A stretch of DNA of 64,000 nt from Chimaeribacter coloradensis (GCF_002858715.1 NZ_PJZH01000013.1:1-64000), one strand, 5' to 3'. Positions 36,771-48,977 are shown, counted from the stretch's first letter. Notes: generated by a model not told the origin, from the sequence alone. Numbers and translations: made by a program.

Positions 36771-38045
36771 TTACCCGGGGTAAATACCGCGATCTTTACG
36801 CGCCATCAGAATGCGTTCACAGGCCACGATGTAGGCGGCAGTGCGCAGGCTGCACCCCTTCTCTACGGCCTTGTCCCAGACGTGGACCATTGCGTCGGTC
36901 ATGATCTTGTCCATGCGCACGTTGATCTCCTCTTCACTCCAGAAGAAGCTGGCCATGTCCTGCACCCACTCAAAGTAACTCACGGTCACGCCGCCGGCGT
37001 TACAGATCACGTCCGGCACCACGGTCACGCCGCGCGCTTTCAGGATGTCATCCGCTTCCGGGTAGGTCGGGCCGTTCGCCCCTTCCAGCACCAGTTTGCA
37101 GCGCAGTTTCTCCGCACGCTCGCGGGTGATCTGCCCTTCCAGCGCGGCCGGGATGAAGATGTCCATCTCCACGTCCCAGAAGGCGTCGCTGTCGATCGTT
37201 TTCGCCCCCGGGAAGCCGGCGATCTGTTTGTGCGCGAGTTGCCAGTCGCTCAGGGCGTGCAGGTCAATGCCGCCGGCGTTGAACAGGGTCGCGGTATGGT
37301 CCTGCACCGCCACCACCCACGAACCGGCTTCCACAAACAGCCGTGCCGCTTCGCTGCCGACGTTACCGAAGCCCTGCACCGCGACGTTCGCCCCTTCAAT
37401 GCCGATGCCCGCACGGCGCGCCACCTCTTTGCCGGTGACAAACACACCGCGGCCGGTGGCCTTCTCACGCCCCAGCGAGCCGCCCAGGTGGATTGGCTTG
37501 CCGGTGACCACGCCGGTGATGGTGGTGCCGTGGTTCATGGAGTAGGTGTCCATCATCCACGCCATGACTTTCGGGTTGGTGCCGACGTCCGGCGCGGGGA
37601 TGTCCTTCTGCGGCCCGATAATCAGCCCGATCTCGCTGGTGTAACGGCGCGTCAGGCGCTCCAGTTCACCGTCAGAGAGGGCGAACGGATCGACGCGGAT
37701 GCCGCCCTTCGCGCCGCCGTACGGCAGGTTCACCGCCGCACATTTGATGGTCATCCAGGCGGAGAGCGCCATCACTTCATTCAGATCGACATCCGGATGG
37801 TAGCGGATGCCGCCCTTGCCCGGCCCGCGTGACAGGTTGTGCTGAACGCGGAAACCTTCGAAGTGGCGGATGGTGCCGTCATCCATTTGCAGCGGGATGT
37901 CGACAATCAACGCGCGTTTGGGGTGGCGCAGGGTATCAATCCAGCGTGACAGGTCGCCGAGGTAGGGTGCGACGCGATCAATTTGTTGCAGGTAAGTGGA
38001 CCAGGCCGATGTGCTGCTTTCAGACACGTAAGAGAGCTTTTCCAT
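36771..38045 (-). CDS. Glutamate dehydrogenase, catabolic GudB/RocG-like type
   Basis: A 424-residue Glu/Leu/Phe/Val dehydrogenase. The substrate lysines are in [14 protein letters not shown] and [19 protein letters not shown], the proton-transfer aspartate in [21 protein letters not shown], and the Rossmann motif is [14 protein letters not shown]. The length and the PYGGAKGG form match the GudB/RocG class rather than the 447-residue NADP enzyme GdhA of E. coli, so glutamate breakdown is more likely than synthesis. It is divergent from astCADBE, whose end product is glutamate. Cofactor preference is inferred. Confidence 0.88.
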   Translation of the reverse strand: MEKLSYVSESSTSAWSTYLQQIDRVAPYLGDLSRWIDTLRHPKRALIVDIPLQMDDGTIRHFEGFRVQHNLSRGPGKGGIRYHPDVDLNEVMALSAWMTIKCAAVNLPYGGAKGGIRVDPFALSDGELERLTRRYTSEIGLIIGPQKDIPAPDVGTNPKVMAWMMDTYSMNHGTTITGVVTGKPIHLGGSLGREKATGRGVFVTGKEVARRAGIGIEGANVAVQGFGNVGSEAARLFVEAGSWVVAVQDHTATLFNAGGIDLHALSDWQLAHKQIAGFPGAKTIDSDAFWDVEMDIFIPAALEGQITRERAEKLRCKLVLEGANGPTYPEADDILKARGVTVVPDVICNAGGVTVSYFEWVQDMASFFWSEEEINVRMDKIMTDAMVHVWDKAVEKGCSLRTAAYIVACERILMARKDRGIYPG

Positions 38046-38625
38046 GACAAACCTTTTTTAAACAAAGTTATTTGTATTGTTAAACCGTGGAAGTGACCTG
38101 CATATCACTATGCGCCTTCACTCTAGCACCAAAAAATTATTGGGAAATGGTTAATTCAGGCGCGGAATTTTTTTCGGCCGCATTATTTAAACAACGTAAT
38201 GAATAATTAATTAGCTTTTTCGGCCCCTATAGGGAAAGCATTTTTATGCATTTTTTATGCACTCAAAGTGCATAAGATTTGAATTTTTCCTATTTATCAG
38301 AAGCTTGAATGTGATCAAAAAGTGAATATTTTGACGGCAAGTGTGTTGACAATGTTATGGCGCACGGCCAGCATTGAGGTCAATCACTGACCGGCCCTCC
38401 GCCGTTCCATTGCGATAATCCGGGAGAAAACCCCTTCATTTTTATCATGTTAATCATGTAAGGCCGCCCCACACCTGCTGAAAGGTGCTGAGGCAAATGT
38501 TAAGAAAAAGTTTCCAGCCAGACACCTGTGCCCCCCTGACGTCATCGGGGCGGAATGGCCCTGCTCTCTGAGCATGGGCCGACAGAATGGCGCGGCCTGC
38601 ACACTTATTATTGGGAGAGGATGTT
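38046..38625. promoter_or_regulatory. Divergent gdh-ast control region
   Basis: 580 bp, AT-rich in the left half. AATGAATAATTAATTAGC at 38198-38215 matches the ArgR box AATGAATAATTATTCATA at 14 of 18 positions. A second dyad TGCATTTTTTATGCA lies near 38245. TGGC and GC elements at 38358-38373 have the -24/-12 spacing of a sigma-54 promoter but a poor -12 sequence (CAGCA). ArgR and NtrC/sigma-54 control of astC is established in E. coli; the sites here are tentative. Confidence 0.4.
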
Positions 38626-39828
38626 ATGGCAGAGAAAATTACACGCGACTGGTTTGATCGTTATATGGTTCCCTGTTTTGCCCCCGCGCCGTTTATTCCC
38701 GTCAGGGCTGCCGGTTCGCGCGTCTGGGACCAGTCAGGTAAAGAATATATCGACCTGGCCGGGGGGATTGCCGTCAACTCCCTGGGCCATGCCAATGCCA
38801 ATCTCGCCGCCGCCCTCGCGGAACAGGCGGGGAAACTCTGGCACATCGGCAATGGCTACACCAACGAGCCGGTGCTGCGGCTGGCGAAACGGCTGGTCGA
38901 CGCCACTTTTGCCGACAAAGTCTTCTTCTGTAACTCCGGTGCAGAGGCCAACGAGGCGGCGCTGAAGCTGGCACGCAAATATGCCCATGACCGCCACGGC
39001 GCGCACAAGCAGGAGATCATCGCCTTCACCAACTCCTTCCACGGCCGCACGCTGTTTACCGTCACGGTCGGCGGCCAGCCGAAATACTCCGCTGATTACG
39101 CCCCGCTGCCGCCGGGCGTTACCCACCTGCCCTACAACGATCTTAACGCGGTGGAGAATCATATCTCCGATAAAACCTGCGCGATCATTGTCGAGCCGAT
39201 TGTCGGCGAAGGCGGTGTGATCCCGGCTGACCCGGCGTTCCTGGCCGGGCTGCGCACGCTGTGTGACCGGCACCAGGCGACGCTGATTTTCGATGAGGTG
39301 CAGACCGGTGCCGGGCGTACCGGCGCGCTGTACGCCTACCAAACCTACGGCGTGGAGCCGGACATCCTCACCAGCGCCAAAGGGCTGGGCGGCGGTTTCC
39401 CGATCGGCGCGATGCTGGCGAAAGAGGCGTGGGCGCAGGTGTTCCAGCCCGGCACCCACGGCACCACCTTCGGCGGCAACCCGCTGGCGGCCACAGTGGC
39501 GGACAAGGTGCTGTCACTGCTGGATGACGAATTATTGCAGGGGGTGCGTGAGCGCCACGACATCATTGTCAGCCACCTGGAGCAGCTCAACGCGCGTCAC
39601 GGCGTGTTCAGTGCGGTGCGCGGCAAGGGGCTGCTGATTGGCGCGGCGCTGGCGGAGCGCTGGCGCGGCAAGGCCAAGACGCTGACCAACCTGGCTGCCG
39701 AAGAGGGGCTGATTGCGCTGATCGCCGGGCCGGACGTGCTGCGTTTCGCCCCGGCGCTGGACATCAGCACGGAAGAGCTGGAAACAGGCTTTGCCCGGCT
39801 GGAACGCGCCGTTGCCCGTTTTGTGTGA
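38626..39828 (+). CDS. astC: Succinylornithine transaminase AstC
   Basis: A 400-residue class III PLP aminotransferase (E. coli 406). [31 protein letters not shown] and the PLP-lysine segment [16 protein letters not shown] are intact. Third step of the AST pathway: succinylornithine to succinylglutamate semialdehyde. ATG 38626 gives the family-like [23 protein letters not shown] stands upstream. First gene of astCADBE. Confidence 0.95.
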   Translation: MAEKITRDWFDRYMVPCFAPAPFIPVRAAGSRVWDQSGKEYIDLAGGIAVNSLGHANANLAAALAEQAGKLWHIGNGYTNEPVLRLAKRLVDATFADKVFFCNSGAEANEAALKLARKYAHDRHGAHKQEIIAFTNSFHGRTLFTVTVGGQPKYSADYAPLPPGVTHLPYNDLNAVENHISDKTCAIIVEPIVGEGGVIPADPAFLAGLRTLCDRHQATLIFDEVQTGAGRTGALYAYQTYGVEPDILTSAKGLGGGFPIGAMLAKEAWAQVFQPGTHGTTFGGNPLAATVADKVLSLLDDELLQGVRERHDIIVSHLEQLNARHGVFSAVRGKGLLIGAALAERWRGKAKTLTNLAAEEGLIALIAGPDVLRFAPALDISTEELETGFARLERAVARFV

Positions 39829-39846
39829 GACGTTGAGGAGCCTGCC

Positions 39847-42344
<2,498 letters not shown>

Positions 42345-42368
42345 TCCGCCACCACGCAGAGGGTAGTT

Positions 42369-43712
42369 ATGTCTGGTTATGAAGCAAATTTTGATGGCCT
42401 GGTCGGCCCGACCCACCACTATGCCGGCCTCTCCGTCGGGAATGAGGCGTCGCTGAACAATAAAGATGGCGTCTCCAACCCGCGCAAGGCGGCGTTGCAG
42501 GGGCTGGAGAAGATGAAAGCGCTGGCGGATGCCGGGTTTGTACAGGGCGTGTTGCCGCCCCACCCGCGCCCGAACGTCGCCGCCCTGCGGGCGCTCGGCT
42601 TCAGCGGCAGCGATGAGCAGATGCTGCAACAGGCGGCCGCCTACTCGCCGCAACTGCTCTCGACGCTCGGTTCCGCCTCGGCGATGTGGACGGCCAACGC
42701 CGCCACCGTGTCGCCGTCGGCAGACAGCGCGGACGGCCGCGTGCATTTCACCGTCGCCAACCTGAACAACAAGCTGCACCGGTCGCTGGAAGCGCCGACC
42801 ACCTCGGCGATCCTGCGTGCCACCTTTGCCGATGAAGCGCACTTCTGCCACCACCACGCCCTGCCGCAGCACGGCGATTTCGGTGATGAGGGCGCGGCCA
42901 ACCACAACCGTTTTGGCGGTGACTACGCGACGCCGGGCATACAGATGTTTGTCTATGGCCGCCGCGCTTTCGGCGCCGGCCTGCAACCGCAGCGCTACCC
43001 GGCGCGCCAGACGCGCGAAGCGAGTGAGGCGGTGGCGCGGCTGCACCAGCTCAACCCGGAACGGACGCTGTTTGTCCAGCAGCACCCGGCCGCCATCGAC
43101 AGCGGCGTGTTCCACAATGACGTGATCGCCGTCAGCAATAAAAACGTGCTGTTCCACCACCAGCGGGCGTTTGTCGACCAGCCTGCGGTGCTGGGCGCGC
43201 TGCGCGACAACATGGCGGCGCTGGGGCATGACTTCATCAGCCTGGAGGTGCCGGAGTCGCGCGTCAGCCTGGCGGACGCGGTGGCCTCTTACCTGTTCAA
43301 CAGCCAGTTACTGAGCAAGCCGGACGGCAAAATGCTGCTGGTGGTGCCGGAGGAGTGCCGCCAGCGGGAGAACGTCTGGGATTACCTGAATGCGCTGACC
43401 ACGGCACCCGGCTCGCCGGTCAATGAGGTGCGGGTGTTTGACCTGCGCGAGAGCATGCGCAACGGCGGCGGCCCGGCCTGTTTGCGGTTGCGGGTGGTGC
43501 TGAACGAGGCGGAACGCGCCGCCGTGAACCCCGGCAGCCTGCTGGATGAGACGCTCTACCAGCGGCTGACGGCGTGGGTCGGCAAGCACTACCGCGACCG
43601 GCTGCACCCCGGCGACATGGCTGACCCGCAACTGCTGCGCGAGGTCTATGTGGCGCTGGATGAGCTGTCGCAGATCCTGCGCCTCGGTGCCGTTTATGAT
43701 TTCCAGCGCTGA
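42369..43712 (+). CDS. astB: N-succinylarginine dihydrolase AstB
   Basis: 447 residues, equal to E. coli AstB. It converts succinylarginine to succinylornithine, CO2 and two ammonia. The start [22 protein letters not shown] and the guanidino-modifying-fold motifs [20 protein letters not shown] and [14 protein letters not shown] are present. Second AST step. Confidence 0.96.
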   Translation: MSGYEANFDGLVGPTHHYAGLSVGNEASLNNKDGVSNPRKAALQGLEKMKALADAGFVQGVLPPHPRPNVAALRALGFSGSDEQMLQQAAAYSPQLLSTLGSASAMWTANAATVSPSADSADGRVHFTVANLNNKLHRSLEAPTTSAILRATFADEAHFCHHHALPQHGDFGDEGAANHNRFGGDYATPGIQMFVYGRRAFGAGLQPQRYPARQTREASEAVARLHQLNPERTLFVQQHPAAIDSGVFHNDVIAVSNKNVLFHHQRAFVDQPAVLGALRDNMAALGHDFISLEVPESRVSLADAVASYLFNSQLLSKPDGKMLLVVPEECRQRENVWDYLNALTTAPGSPVNEVRVFDLRESMRNGGGPACLRLRVVLNEAERAAVNPGSLLDETLYQRLTAWVGKHYRDRLHPGDMADPQLLREVYVALDELSQILRLGAVYDFQR

Positions 43713-43721
43713 GGGGGCAAG

Positions 43722-44714
43722 ATGCAGCCATTAACCGAACAACTCCTGCACTGCGCCCTGCCCGACCTGCCGCTGCCCGCCGTCCTGCGCCCGCGCTGGC
43801 TGGCGGAGGGCGTGCTGCAACTGACGCCGCAGCACGCCCCGCCGCGGGCGGTGGTGGTGTCGGCGGGCATCCATGGCAATGAGACCGCGCCAATTGAACT
43901 GCTGTTGCAATTACTGGCGGAGATCGGTTCCGGCGCACTGCGCCCGGAGACCGCCCTGCTGCTGGTGTTCGGCAACCTGCCGGCGATGCGCGCCAACCGC
44001 CGCTACCTGCACCATGATATGAACCGGCTCTTCGGCGGCCGCCACCGTAACGCGCCGCGCAGCCATGAGGCGACGCGGGCGGCGGAGCTGGAGCGGGTGA
44101 CTGCCGCCTTCTTTGCGCAGGCTGATGCGCCGGAGACTGAGCGCTGGCACCTGGATATGCACACCGCGATCCGCGGTTCGCGCTACCCGCAGTTTGCGCT
44201 GGTGCCTTACCATGCGCACCCCTATCACCCGCCGTTTTTCGACATGCTGGCAGCGGCGGAGCTGGATGCGGTGGTGCAGCACAGCGCCGCAGGCGGCACC
44301 TTCAGCCACTTCGTCAGTGAGGCGTTTCAGGCGCAGAGCTGCACGCTGGAACTGGGCAAGGCGCGGCCGTTCGGCCGGAACGACCTGCCGCAGTTTGCGG
44401 CCACCGGTGCGATGCTCCGCGCGTTGATCATCGGCGCGCCGCTGCCGGCCCGGCAAAAACCGCCGGTGCAGCACTTTACGGTGGCGGAGAGCATCATCAA
44501 AACCAGTGAGCACTTCACCCTGAACCTGCCGGACGAGGCGGAGAACTTCACCTGCCTGCCGCCCGGTTATGAGATCGCCCACCAGCCGGATCGCTGCTGG
44601 CGGGTGGGTGATACCGCGCGCCATATCCTGTTCCCCAACGCCGGTGTGGCACCGGGCCTGCGGGCCGGGTTGCTGCTGGCACCGGGCGCGCCGCGCCTTT
44701 CCCTATCAGAGTGA
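43722..44714 (+). CDS. astE: Succinylglutamate desuccinylase AstE
   Basis: A 330-residue zinc carboxypeptidase-like enzyme of the AstE/AspA family (E. coli 322). Zinc ligands are in SAGIHGNETAPIELL and the WHLDMHTAIRGSRYPQF segment; RANRRYLHHDMNRLFGG is the substrate arginine region. Fifth AST step, releasing glutamate and succinate. Confidence 0.94.
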   Translation: MQPLTEQLLHCALPDLPLPAVLRPRWLAEGVLQLTPQHAPPRAVVVSAGIHGNETAPIELLLQLLAEIGSGALRPETALLLVFGNLPAMRANRRYLHHDMNRLFGGRHRNAPRSHEATRAAELERVTAAFFAQADAPETERWHLDMHTAIRGSRYPQFALVPYHAHPYHPPFFDMLAAAELDAVVQHSAAGGTFSHFVSEAFQAQSCTLELGKARPFGRNDLPQFAATGAMLRALIIGAPLPARQKPPVQHFTVAESIIKTSEHFTLNLPDEAENFTCLPPGYEIAHQPDRCWRVGDTARHILFPNAGVAPGLRAGLLLAPGAPRLSLSE

Positions 44715-44724
44715 CAGGACCCCT

Positions 44725-46164
44725 ATGACTGAAAAAAAATTACAACGGCCGGGCACACCCGCCGGGGATACGCCCAACCCTGAGACCCTGCACCGCGGGC
44801 TGAGCGCCCGCCACATCCAGTTAATCTCCCTTGGCGGTGCCATCGGCACCGGCCTGTTTATGGGCGCCGGGAAAACCATCGCCGTCTCGGGCACCTCTAT
44901 CCTCATCACCTACGTGGTGGTCGGGTTCTTTATGTTTATGGTGATGCGGGCGATGGGCGAGCTGCTGCTCACTAAGCTGGCGTACCGCTCGTTTGCTGAT
45001 TTCGTTTCCGATTACCTTGGCCCCAAAGCGAGCTTCTTTCTCGGCTGGTCTTACTGGCTGAGCTGGGTGGTGACCTGCATCGCCGATGTGGTGGTATGCG
45101 GCGGCTATGTGCAGTACTGGCTGCCGCACCTTTCGCCCTGGATCCCGGCGCTGTTCACCCTCGCCCTGCTGTTTTTGTTTAACCTGATGTCGGTGAAGAT
45201 GTTCGGCGAGGCGGAGTTCTGGTTCGCCCTGATCAAGATCATCGCGATAGTGGCGCTGATTGTCACCGGCATCTGGATGGTCGCCACCGGCTGGACGTCG
45301 CCGGACGGCGTACGCGCCTCACTCGGCAACCTCACGGATCCGGCGGTCTTCATGCCGCACGGCGTGGTGGGCTTCTTCGCCGGGTTTCAGATCGCCATTT
45401 TCTCCTACACCGGGATTGAGCTGCTGGGCACCATGACCGCCGAGACGCGCGAGCCGGAGAAGATCCTGCCGAAAGCGATCAACGCGATCCCGCTGCGCAT
45501 CATCCTGTTTTATGTGCTGTCGATGCTGGTGATCATCGCCGTGACCTCCTGGCAGCACATCTCGCCCGACACCAGCCCGTTCGTGACGCTGTTTGCCAAG
45601 GCGGGGCTGCCGGCAGCGGCGGCGATCATTAACTTCGTTGCGCTGACGTCAGCGATGTCCTCGGCCAACAGCGGCGTCTACTCCAGCACCCGGATGCTCT
45701 ACGGCCTGTCGATGGAGAAGCACGCGCACTGGCAGTTCCGGATTTTGTCCCGCACCACGGCGATCCCGGTACGCAGCCTGGTCTTCTCTATCTTCTGTAT
45801 GCTGAGCGGCACCCTGCTGCTGTTCCTGGTGCCGAACGTGATGACGCTGTTTACCATCGTCTCGACGCTGGCCGCGATTCTGGTGATCTACAGCTGGGGC
45901 ATGATCCTGGTGGCCTACCTGGTCTACCGCAAACGCAGCCCGGCACTGCACCAGCAGGCGATGTTCAAAATGCCCGCCGGCATCTTCCTCTGCCGCCTGA
46001 GCCTGCTGTTTTTCCTGTTCTCGCTGGTGATCATGGTGTTCGACCCGGACACGCGCATCGCGCTGTTCTCGATGCCGCTCTGGTTCATCCTGCTGGCGGT
46101 TATCTGGCGGATTAAGGTGAAACGGGAAAATACCCGGCACTATAAGCTGGAAGGGAATATGTAG
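44725..46164 (+). CDS. CycA-like amino-acid permease (APC family)
   Basis: A 479-residue transporter with 12 membrane segments, starting ten bases after astE. HIQLISLGGAIGTGLFMGAGKTI and VMRAMGELLL are amino-acid/polyamine/organocation family signatures. The overall sequence is closest in my reading to CycA (D-alanine/D-serine/glycine importer), including FFAGFQIAIFSYTGIELLGTMTAET. The operon position suggests import of an amino acid broken down by the ast or gdh enzymes. The substrate is not decided by sequence. Confidence 0.85.
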   Translation: MTEKKLQRPGTPAGDTPNPETLHRGLSARHIQLISLGGAIGTGLFMGAGKTIAVSGTSILITYVVVGFFMFMVMRAMGELLLTKLAYRSFADFVSDYLGPKASFFLGWSYWLSWVVTCIADVVVCGGYVQYWLPHLSPWIPALFTLALLFLFNLMSVKMFGEAEFWFALIKIIAIVALIVTGIWMVATGWTSPDGVRASLGNLTDPAVFMPHGVVGFFAGFQIAIFSYTGIELLGTMTAETREPEKILPKAINAIPLRIILFYVLSMLVIIAVTSWQHISPDTSPFVTLFAKAGLPAAAAIINFVALTSAMSSANSGVYSSTRMLYGLSMEKHAHWQFRILSRTTAIPVRSLVFSIFCMLSGTLLLFLVPNVMTLFTIVSTLAAILVIYSWGMILVAYLVYRKRSPALHQQAMFKMPAGIFLCRLSLLFFLFSLVIMVFDPDTRIALFSMPLWFILLAVIWRIKVKRENTRHYKLEGNM

Positions 46165-46192
46165 GGGGGATGGCAGTCTCATTACTTTTCTG

Positions 46193-46218
46193 AAACCGAC
46201 AGAGGCTGTCGGTTTTTT
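46193..46218 (+). terminator. Terminator of the ast-permease operon
   Basis: AAACCGACAG-agg-CTGTCGGTTTTTT after the permease gene. Confidence 0.9.
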
Positions 46219-46243
46219 ATTGCGCCATTTTAGCAACCATGCC

Positions 46244-46291
46244 TGTTCCCTCATGCGGAACACTTGCTATACTGTTCCGCAAGAGGGAACA
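46244..46291 (+). promoter_or_regulatory. Twin mirror-image operators of the HigBA operon
   Basis: TGTTCC-N7-GGAACA occurs at 46244-46262 and again at 46273-46291. The reverse complement of the second differs from the first by a single base, so the two operators mirror each other. The -10 TATACT (46268-46273) lies between them. Binding of the HigA-type repressor would block the promoter from both sides. Confidence 0.8.
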
Positions 46292-46302
46292 AGGACGAGA
46301 CC

Positions 46303-46581
46303 ATGATTAAAAGCTTTAAACATAAAGGGCTAAAGAATTTTTTCCTTAAAAATGACAGCAGCGGCATTGAACAAAAACTGGTTAACCGAATTAAAACGCG
46401 CCTCACGGTGATTGATGCCGCTGACTGTATAGACGCAATCGATATGCCAGGGTATGACCTGCACGCGCTCAAAGGCGATCGCAAAGATAGTTGGTCGATC
46501 AGCGTCTCCGGCAACTGGCGCATCACCTTTAAATTTATCGATGGTGATGCTGAAATTCTTAACCTGGAGGATTACCACTAA
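46303..46581 (+). CDS. higB: HigB/RelE-family toxin
   Basis: 92 residues from ATG 46303, the usual length for HigB-1-type toxins. [21 protein letters not shown] at the start and [26 protein letters not shown] in the middle (quoted in parts) are typical of the RelE-like mRNA interferase fold, with the SGNWRI segment holding the conserved arginine. The toxin precedes its antitoxin, as is usual for hig modules, and overlaps it (TAATG). Confidence 0.9.
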   Translation: MIKSFKHKGLKNFFLKNDSSGIEQKLVNRIKTRLTVIDAADCIDAIDMPGYDLHALKGDRKDSWSISVSGNWRITFKFIDGDAEILNLEDYH

Positions 46582-46865
46582 TGAAAATGGCTAACCCCGC
46601 CCACCCTGGCGAAATCATTGCTGAAGCGCTGGAGGACATGAATGTGAGCCTCCGTCAATTTGCGAAAGCGATGGAGATCGCGCCCTCAACGGCCAGCCGG
46701 TTAATTTCCGGCCATACTGCCGTTACGCCAGAAATGGCCCTTAAACTTTCCGCCGTGATTGGCAGCACACCGGAAACCTGGTTAAAAATTCAGGCCACAT
46801 ACAGCCTGTTTATCGCCAGGCAGTTAACAGATGTCAGCCATTTACACAGACTCGCCTTCGCCTGA
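46581..46865 (+). CDS. higA: HigA-family antitoxin
   Basis: A 94-residue HTH_XRE DNA-binding antitoxin. [19 protein letters not shown] and the helix-turn-helix [21 protein letters not shown] followed by [24 protein letters not shown] are classic HigA features (quoted in parts). It neutralises HigB and should repress the operon via the twin operators. The CRISPR mini-array starts six bases after its stop. Confidence 0.92.
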   Translation: MKMANPAHPGEIIAEALEDMNVSLRQFAKAMEIAPSTASRLISGHTAVTPEMALKLSAVIGSTPETWLKIQATYSLFIARQLTDVSHLHRLAFA

Positions 46866-46870
46866 AGGCG

Positions 46871-46960
46871 GAGACTATCCCCGCGTTCGCGGGGAACACT
46901 CCAGCGCAGTTTCGATGTAGCTCACACGGCTCGGTGTATTCCCACTCTCGCGGTTAATAA
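46871..46960 (-). CRISPR. Degenerate CRISPR mini-array: two repeats, one 32-nt spacer
   Basis: 46871-46899 ends ATCCCCGCGTTCGCGGGGAACAC-like and keeps the stem and tail of the main repeat. A spacer of exactly 32 nt follows (46900-46931). 46932-46960 starts CGGTGTATTCCCACTCTCGC and has lost the right arm of the stem. Spacing and repeat match the main array at 49173-49630, of which this looks like the worn, leader-distal end. Strand is given as the inferred crRNA direction. Confidence 0.82.
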
Positions 46961-46992
46961 CATAAAAATATTTATGTTTTGCAGTAGCAATT

Positions 46993-47436
46993 TTAAAACT
47001 CACGTTTAACGATGATATAACCGTTGAACCTTACTGAGCAGTCGTTCTCGCTGGCGAATGCTGAAGCCAGAAAAACGTTGTGTTTCCCTTCCTTATTTTC
47101 AAAGATGTATTCAGTAATTATATTTTTTGAATTGTCTGCCATAAAGCCCTGCGCATATTCTTCTGCGGTTGTACGATCCTCGCTGTGCTCCCCGCTAAGG
47201 CGTTTTTCCTCTTCGCCGTACACCATTGCCAGCGGATGCGTAACGGGAGAGGTAACAACTATTGTTGCCTTAGTCTTTTCTTTAATGATATTGGATCGCG
47301 CTATTTTCAGATCTTCCAGCATTGAAATATACATGGCAGAACCAATGCCGTTGTTTAGCTTGACACATTCACTGGGTGTAACCGCTGATAAAGTGTGAAA
47401 ACTAAAAAAAATCAGCATCCATATCAGGCGTTTCAT
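46993..47436 (-). CDS. Secreted protein of unknown function between CRISPR repeats
   Basis: 147 residues with a clear signal peptide (MKRLIWMLIFFSFHTLSAV). Two cysteines remain in the mature part (SECVKLN and ENDCSVRF), which could form one periplasmic disulfide. The central part is hydrophilic (GEEEKRLSGEHSEDRTTAEEY). I do not recognise a family. The gene fills the 511-bp gap between CRISPR repeats ending at 46960 and starting at 47472, leaving 32 and 35 bp on either side. Base composition is more AT-rich than the core genome. Confidence 0.65.
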   Translation of the reverse strand: MKRLIWMLIFFSFHTLSAVTPSECVKLNNGIGSAMYISMLEDLKIARSNIIKEKTKATIVVTSPVTHPLAMVYGEEEKRLSGEHSEDRTTAEEYAQGFMADNSKNIITEYIFENKEGKHNVFLASAFASENDCSVRFNGYIIVKREF

Positions 47437-47471
47437 AATACGATTAATCCCTTATCACCAGATTCGTAGAC

Positions 47472-47500
47472 TCATTTATCCCTGCTCTCGCGGGGAACAC
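47472..47500 (-). CRISPR. Solitary CRISPR repeat
   Basis: A 29-nt unit ending TGCTCTCGCGGGGAACAC, with one base changed in the left arm relative to the main-array repeat. It stands alone between two genes, 35 bp upstream of the secreted-protein gene and 16 bp beyond the end of the membrane-protein gene. Confidence 0.85.
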
Positions 47501-47516
47501 GTTCTGTCATGACCTT

Positions 47517-47948
47517 TTACTGAATTTCGTAGGCGAGGTGCATCGCCATGTCCTTTCCGTTGGCCGTGTAATAGGCTGACTGATCCAGCGAATAGACCCG
47601 GCCGCTGTATACGACCTTGACGCGGTTGTTTTCGGCACTGATCGCCGTAATATCCCCGGTTCCTTCAAGAAACGGCATACTGCTGTGCAGTGCCTTGACG
47701 ATCTCCCCTTCAGAACCGGTGATTTCCGGCAAGAGATAGTACCGGTACACCACCGGCACTGTGGCGTTTCCGCTGTCGTTCCGGGTCGCGTAGAGCCACA
47801 GATCCGGAGTGACCTGACGGCTGGTGTGGAAGAGGTCATCGGCCTTGTAGTCTGCTGTACGGTTCAGCAGCAGAAACCCCATTACCACGATAAGCAGCAC
47901 CAGAGTCGTTAACCTGTGCAGCCACTTAAAAACCATACTGTCGCGCAT
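47517..47948 (-). CDS. Small single-pass membrane protein between CRISPR repeats
   Basis: 143 residues from ATG 47948 or 139 from ATG 47936. One N-terminal membrane segment (LTTLVLLIVVMGFLLL) is followed by an outside domain with YKADDLFHTSRQVTPDLWLYATRND. Family not recognised. The frame is open into the CRISPR repeat and would translate it as VFPTRAEINR, so the longer form is probably false. The repeat supplies GGAG nine bases before ATG 47948. Confidence 0.65.
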   Translation of the reverse strand: MRDSMVFKWLHRLTTLVLLIVVMGFLLLNRTADYKADDLFHTSRQVTPDLWLYATRNDSGNATVPVVYRYYLLPEITGSEGEIVKALHSSMPFLEGTGDITAISAENNRVKVVYSGRVYSLDQSAYYTANGKDMAMHLAYEIQ

Positions 47949-47949
47949 A

Positions 47950-47978
47950 CGGTTTATCTCCGCTCGCGTGGGAAACAC
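47950..47978 (-). CRISPR. Solitary degenerate CRISPR repeat
   Basis: CGGTTTATCTCCGCTCGCGTGGGAAACAC-type unit of 29 nt (positions given; stem partly broken). It directly abuts the start of the membrane-protein gene on the minus strand. Confidence 0.85.
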
Positions 47979-48025
47979 TAATTTAGCATTCCTTTGACAA
48001 TTCTTATTGTTAAGATAAAATCCTT

Positions 48026-48957
48026 TTAAATCAAACTAAGTTGAAGATCATCTTTTTCGGGACCAAAAATTTTAGTAAAATTAATTCTAAATTCATCAAT
48101 ATTTTTAGAAAGTTCCATTATAGTGATTACTTTGGTTATATGCTTTTCAAGGTGAGGAATTCCTATATCACCGGAAAGGAACTGATGATGCCTTCTTAAC
48201 CTATTCCCACTATTGTTTTTTGGATTTCTGCTTCTCAATTCATTAAGCACCCCAGTTGGCATTTTCTTGTATATATAGTCATTTGTGAAATGTCCTATGT
48301 AGCTAGGATGTTTGAACGATGTTGGGTTATAATCCCAGTCATATAGCCGATAAATTTCTTGGTAAAATTTTCTTGGAAATCGAGACTGCCACTGTAGTAG
48401 GTCTTCCGATATATATGCCCTTAATAAAGTTTGCAAAGCATCACTTTCTCGCTCTAACTGATAACCAGTGGCTTCATCAACAAGTGCAGCAATACCTACC
48501 TTAGCAAGCGCTCGAATTATAACATTGGCTTGATATACAATTTTTTCTTGCGATTCTAAAATATCATTATTTTCTTTTGCAGATAAATATATTTCGCAAA
48601 CAGCAGGGATAATATTAGCATCATATCCTGACTTCAGTATTTTTGAAGATGTTGATGAGTAGTAATGGACAGGTTTAGAATATTCGATTAGCTCCTCATC
48701 AACATAAGGAAGGAGATTTCTTGCACCTATTATAGAAGGGTATTCTTTACCTAGTCTTTTTTCCCCTTTTCTTGGCCTTCCGAAAACATCAAACAAAGCA
48801 GTTTGAGTAATTATTCTTTTACCATTGCTTAATACTGCACATGATATTTCTTTCCCTCCCAGATTAAGAATTCCTTTATGCGTGCATTCGAAAACGTCAG
48901 GAACATTTTCTTCTTTATTTTTTTTCCTTCATACACCCTCACTCTCATTAAAACCAT
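48026..48957 (-). CDS. P63C-domain protein, probable frameshift in a poly-A tract
   Basis: The clear frame, 48026-48796, encodes a P63C-type domain (DALQTLLRAYISEDLLQW, FPRKFYQEIYRLYDW, PSYIGHFTNDYIYKKMPTGVL, NRLRRHHQFLSGDIG, quoted in parts). P63C proteins are common in phage and mobile DNA; function unknown. The same frame runs on upstream through THKGILNLGGKEISCAVLSNG, a family-like N-terminus, but has no ATG. A good ATG (48957 or 48948) lies in the neighbouring frame and joins it only if the run of eight A (T at 48918-48925) were nine. The gene is strikingly AT-rich against its surroundings, a sign of transfer. Confidence 0.7.
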
Positions 48958-48977
48958 CTGAAGTTAAAAAAACAATA

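Noticed and set aside
38358..38373. Sigma-54 promoter for astC
   Set aside because: The GG and GC spacing is right, but the -12 element is CAGCA rather than TTGCA and it lies about 250 bp from the start codon. It is kept only as a tentative note.
46900..46931. Spacer of the mini-array as a crRNA-like regulator of higBA
   Set aside because: By eye I found no stretch of the spacer matching the hig promoter or coding start, so no regulatory pairing is claimed.
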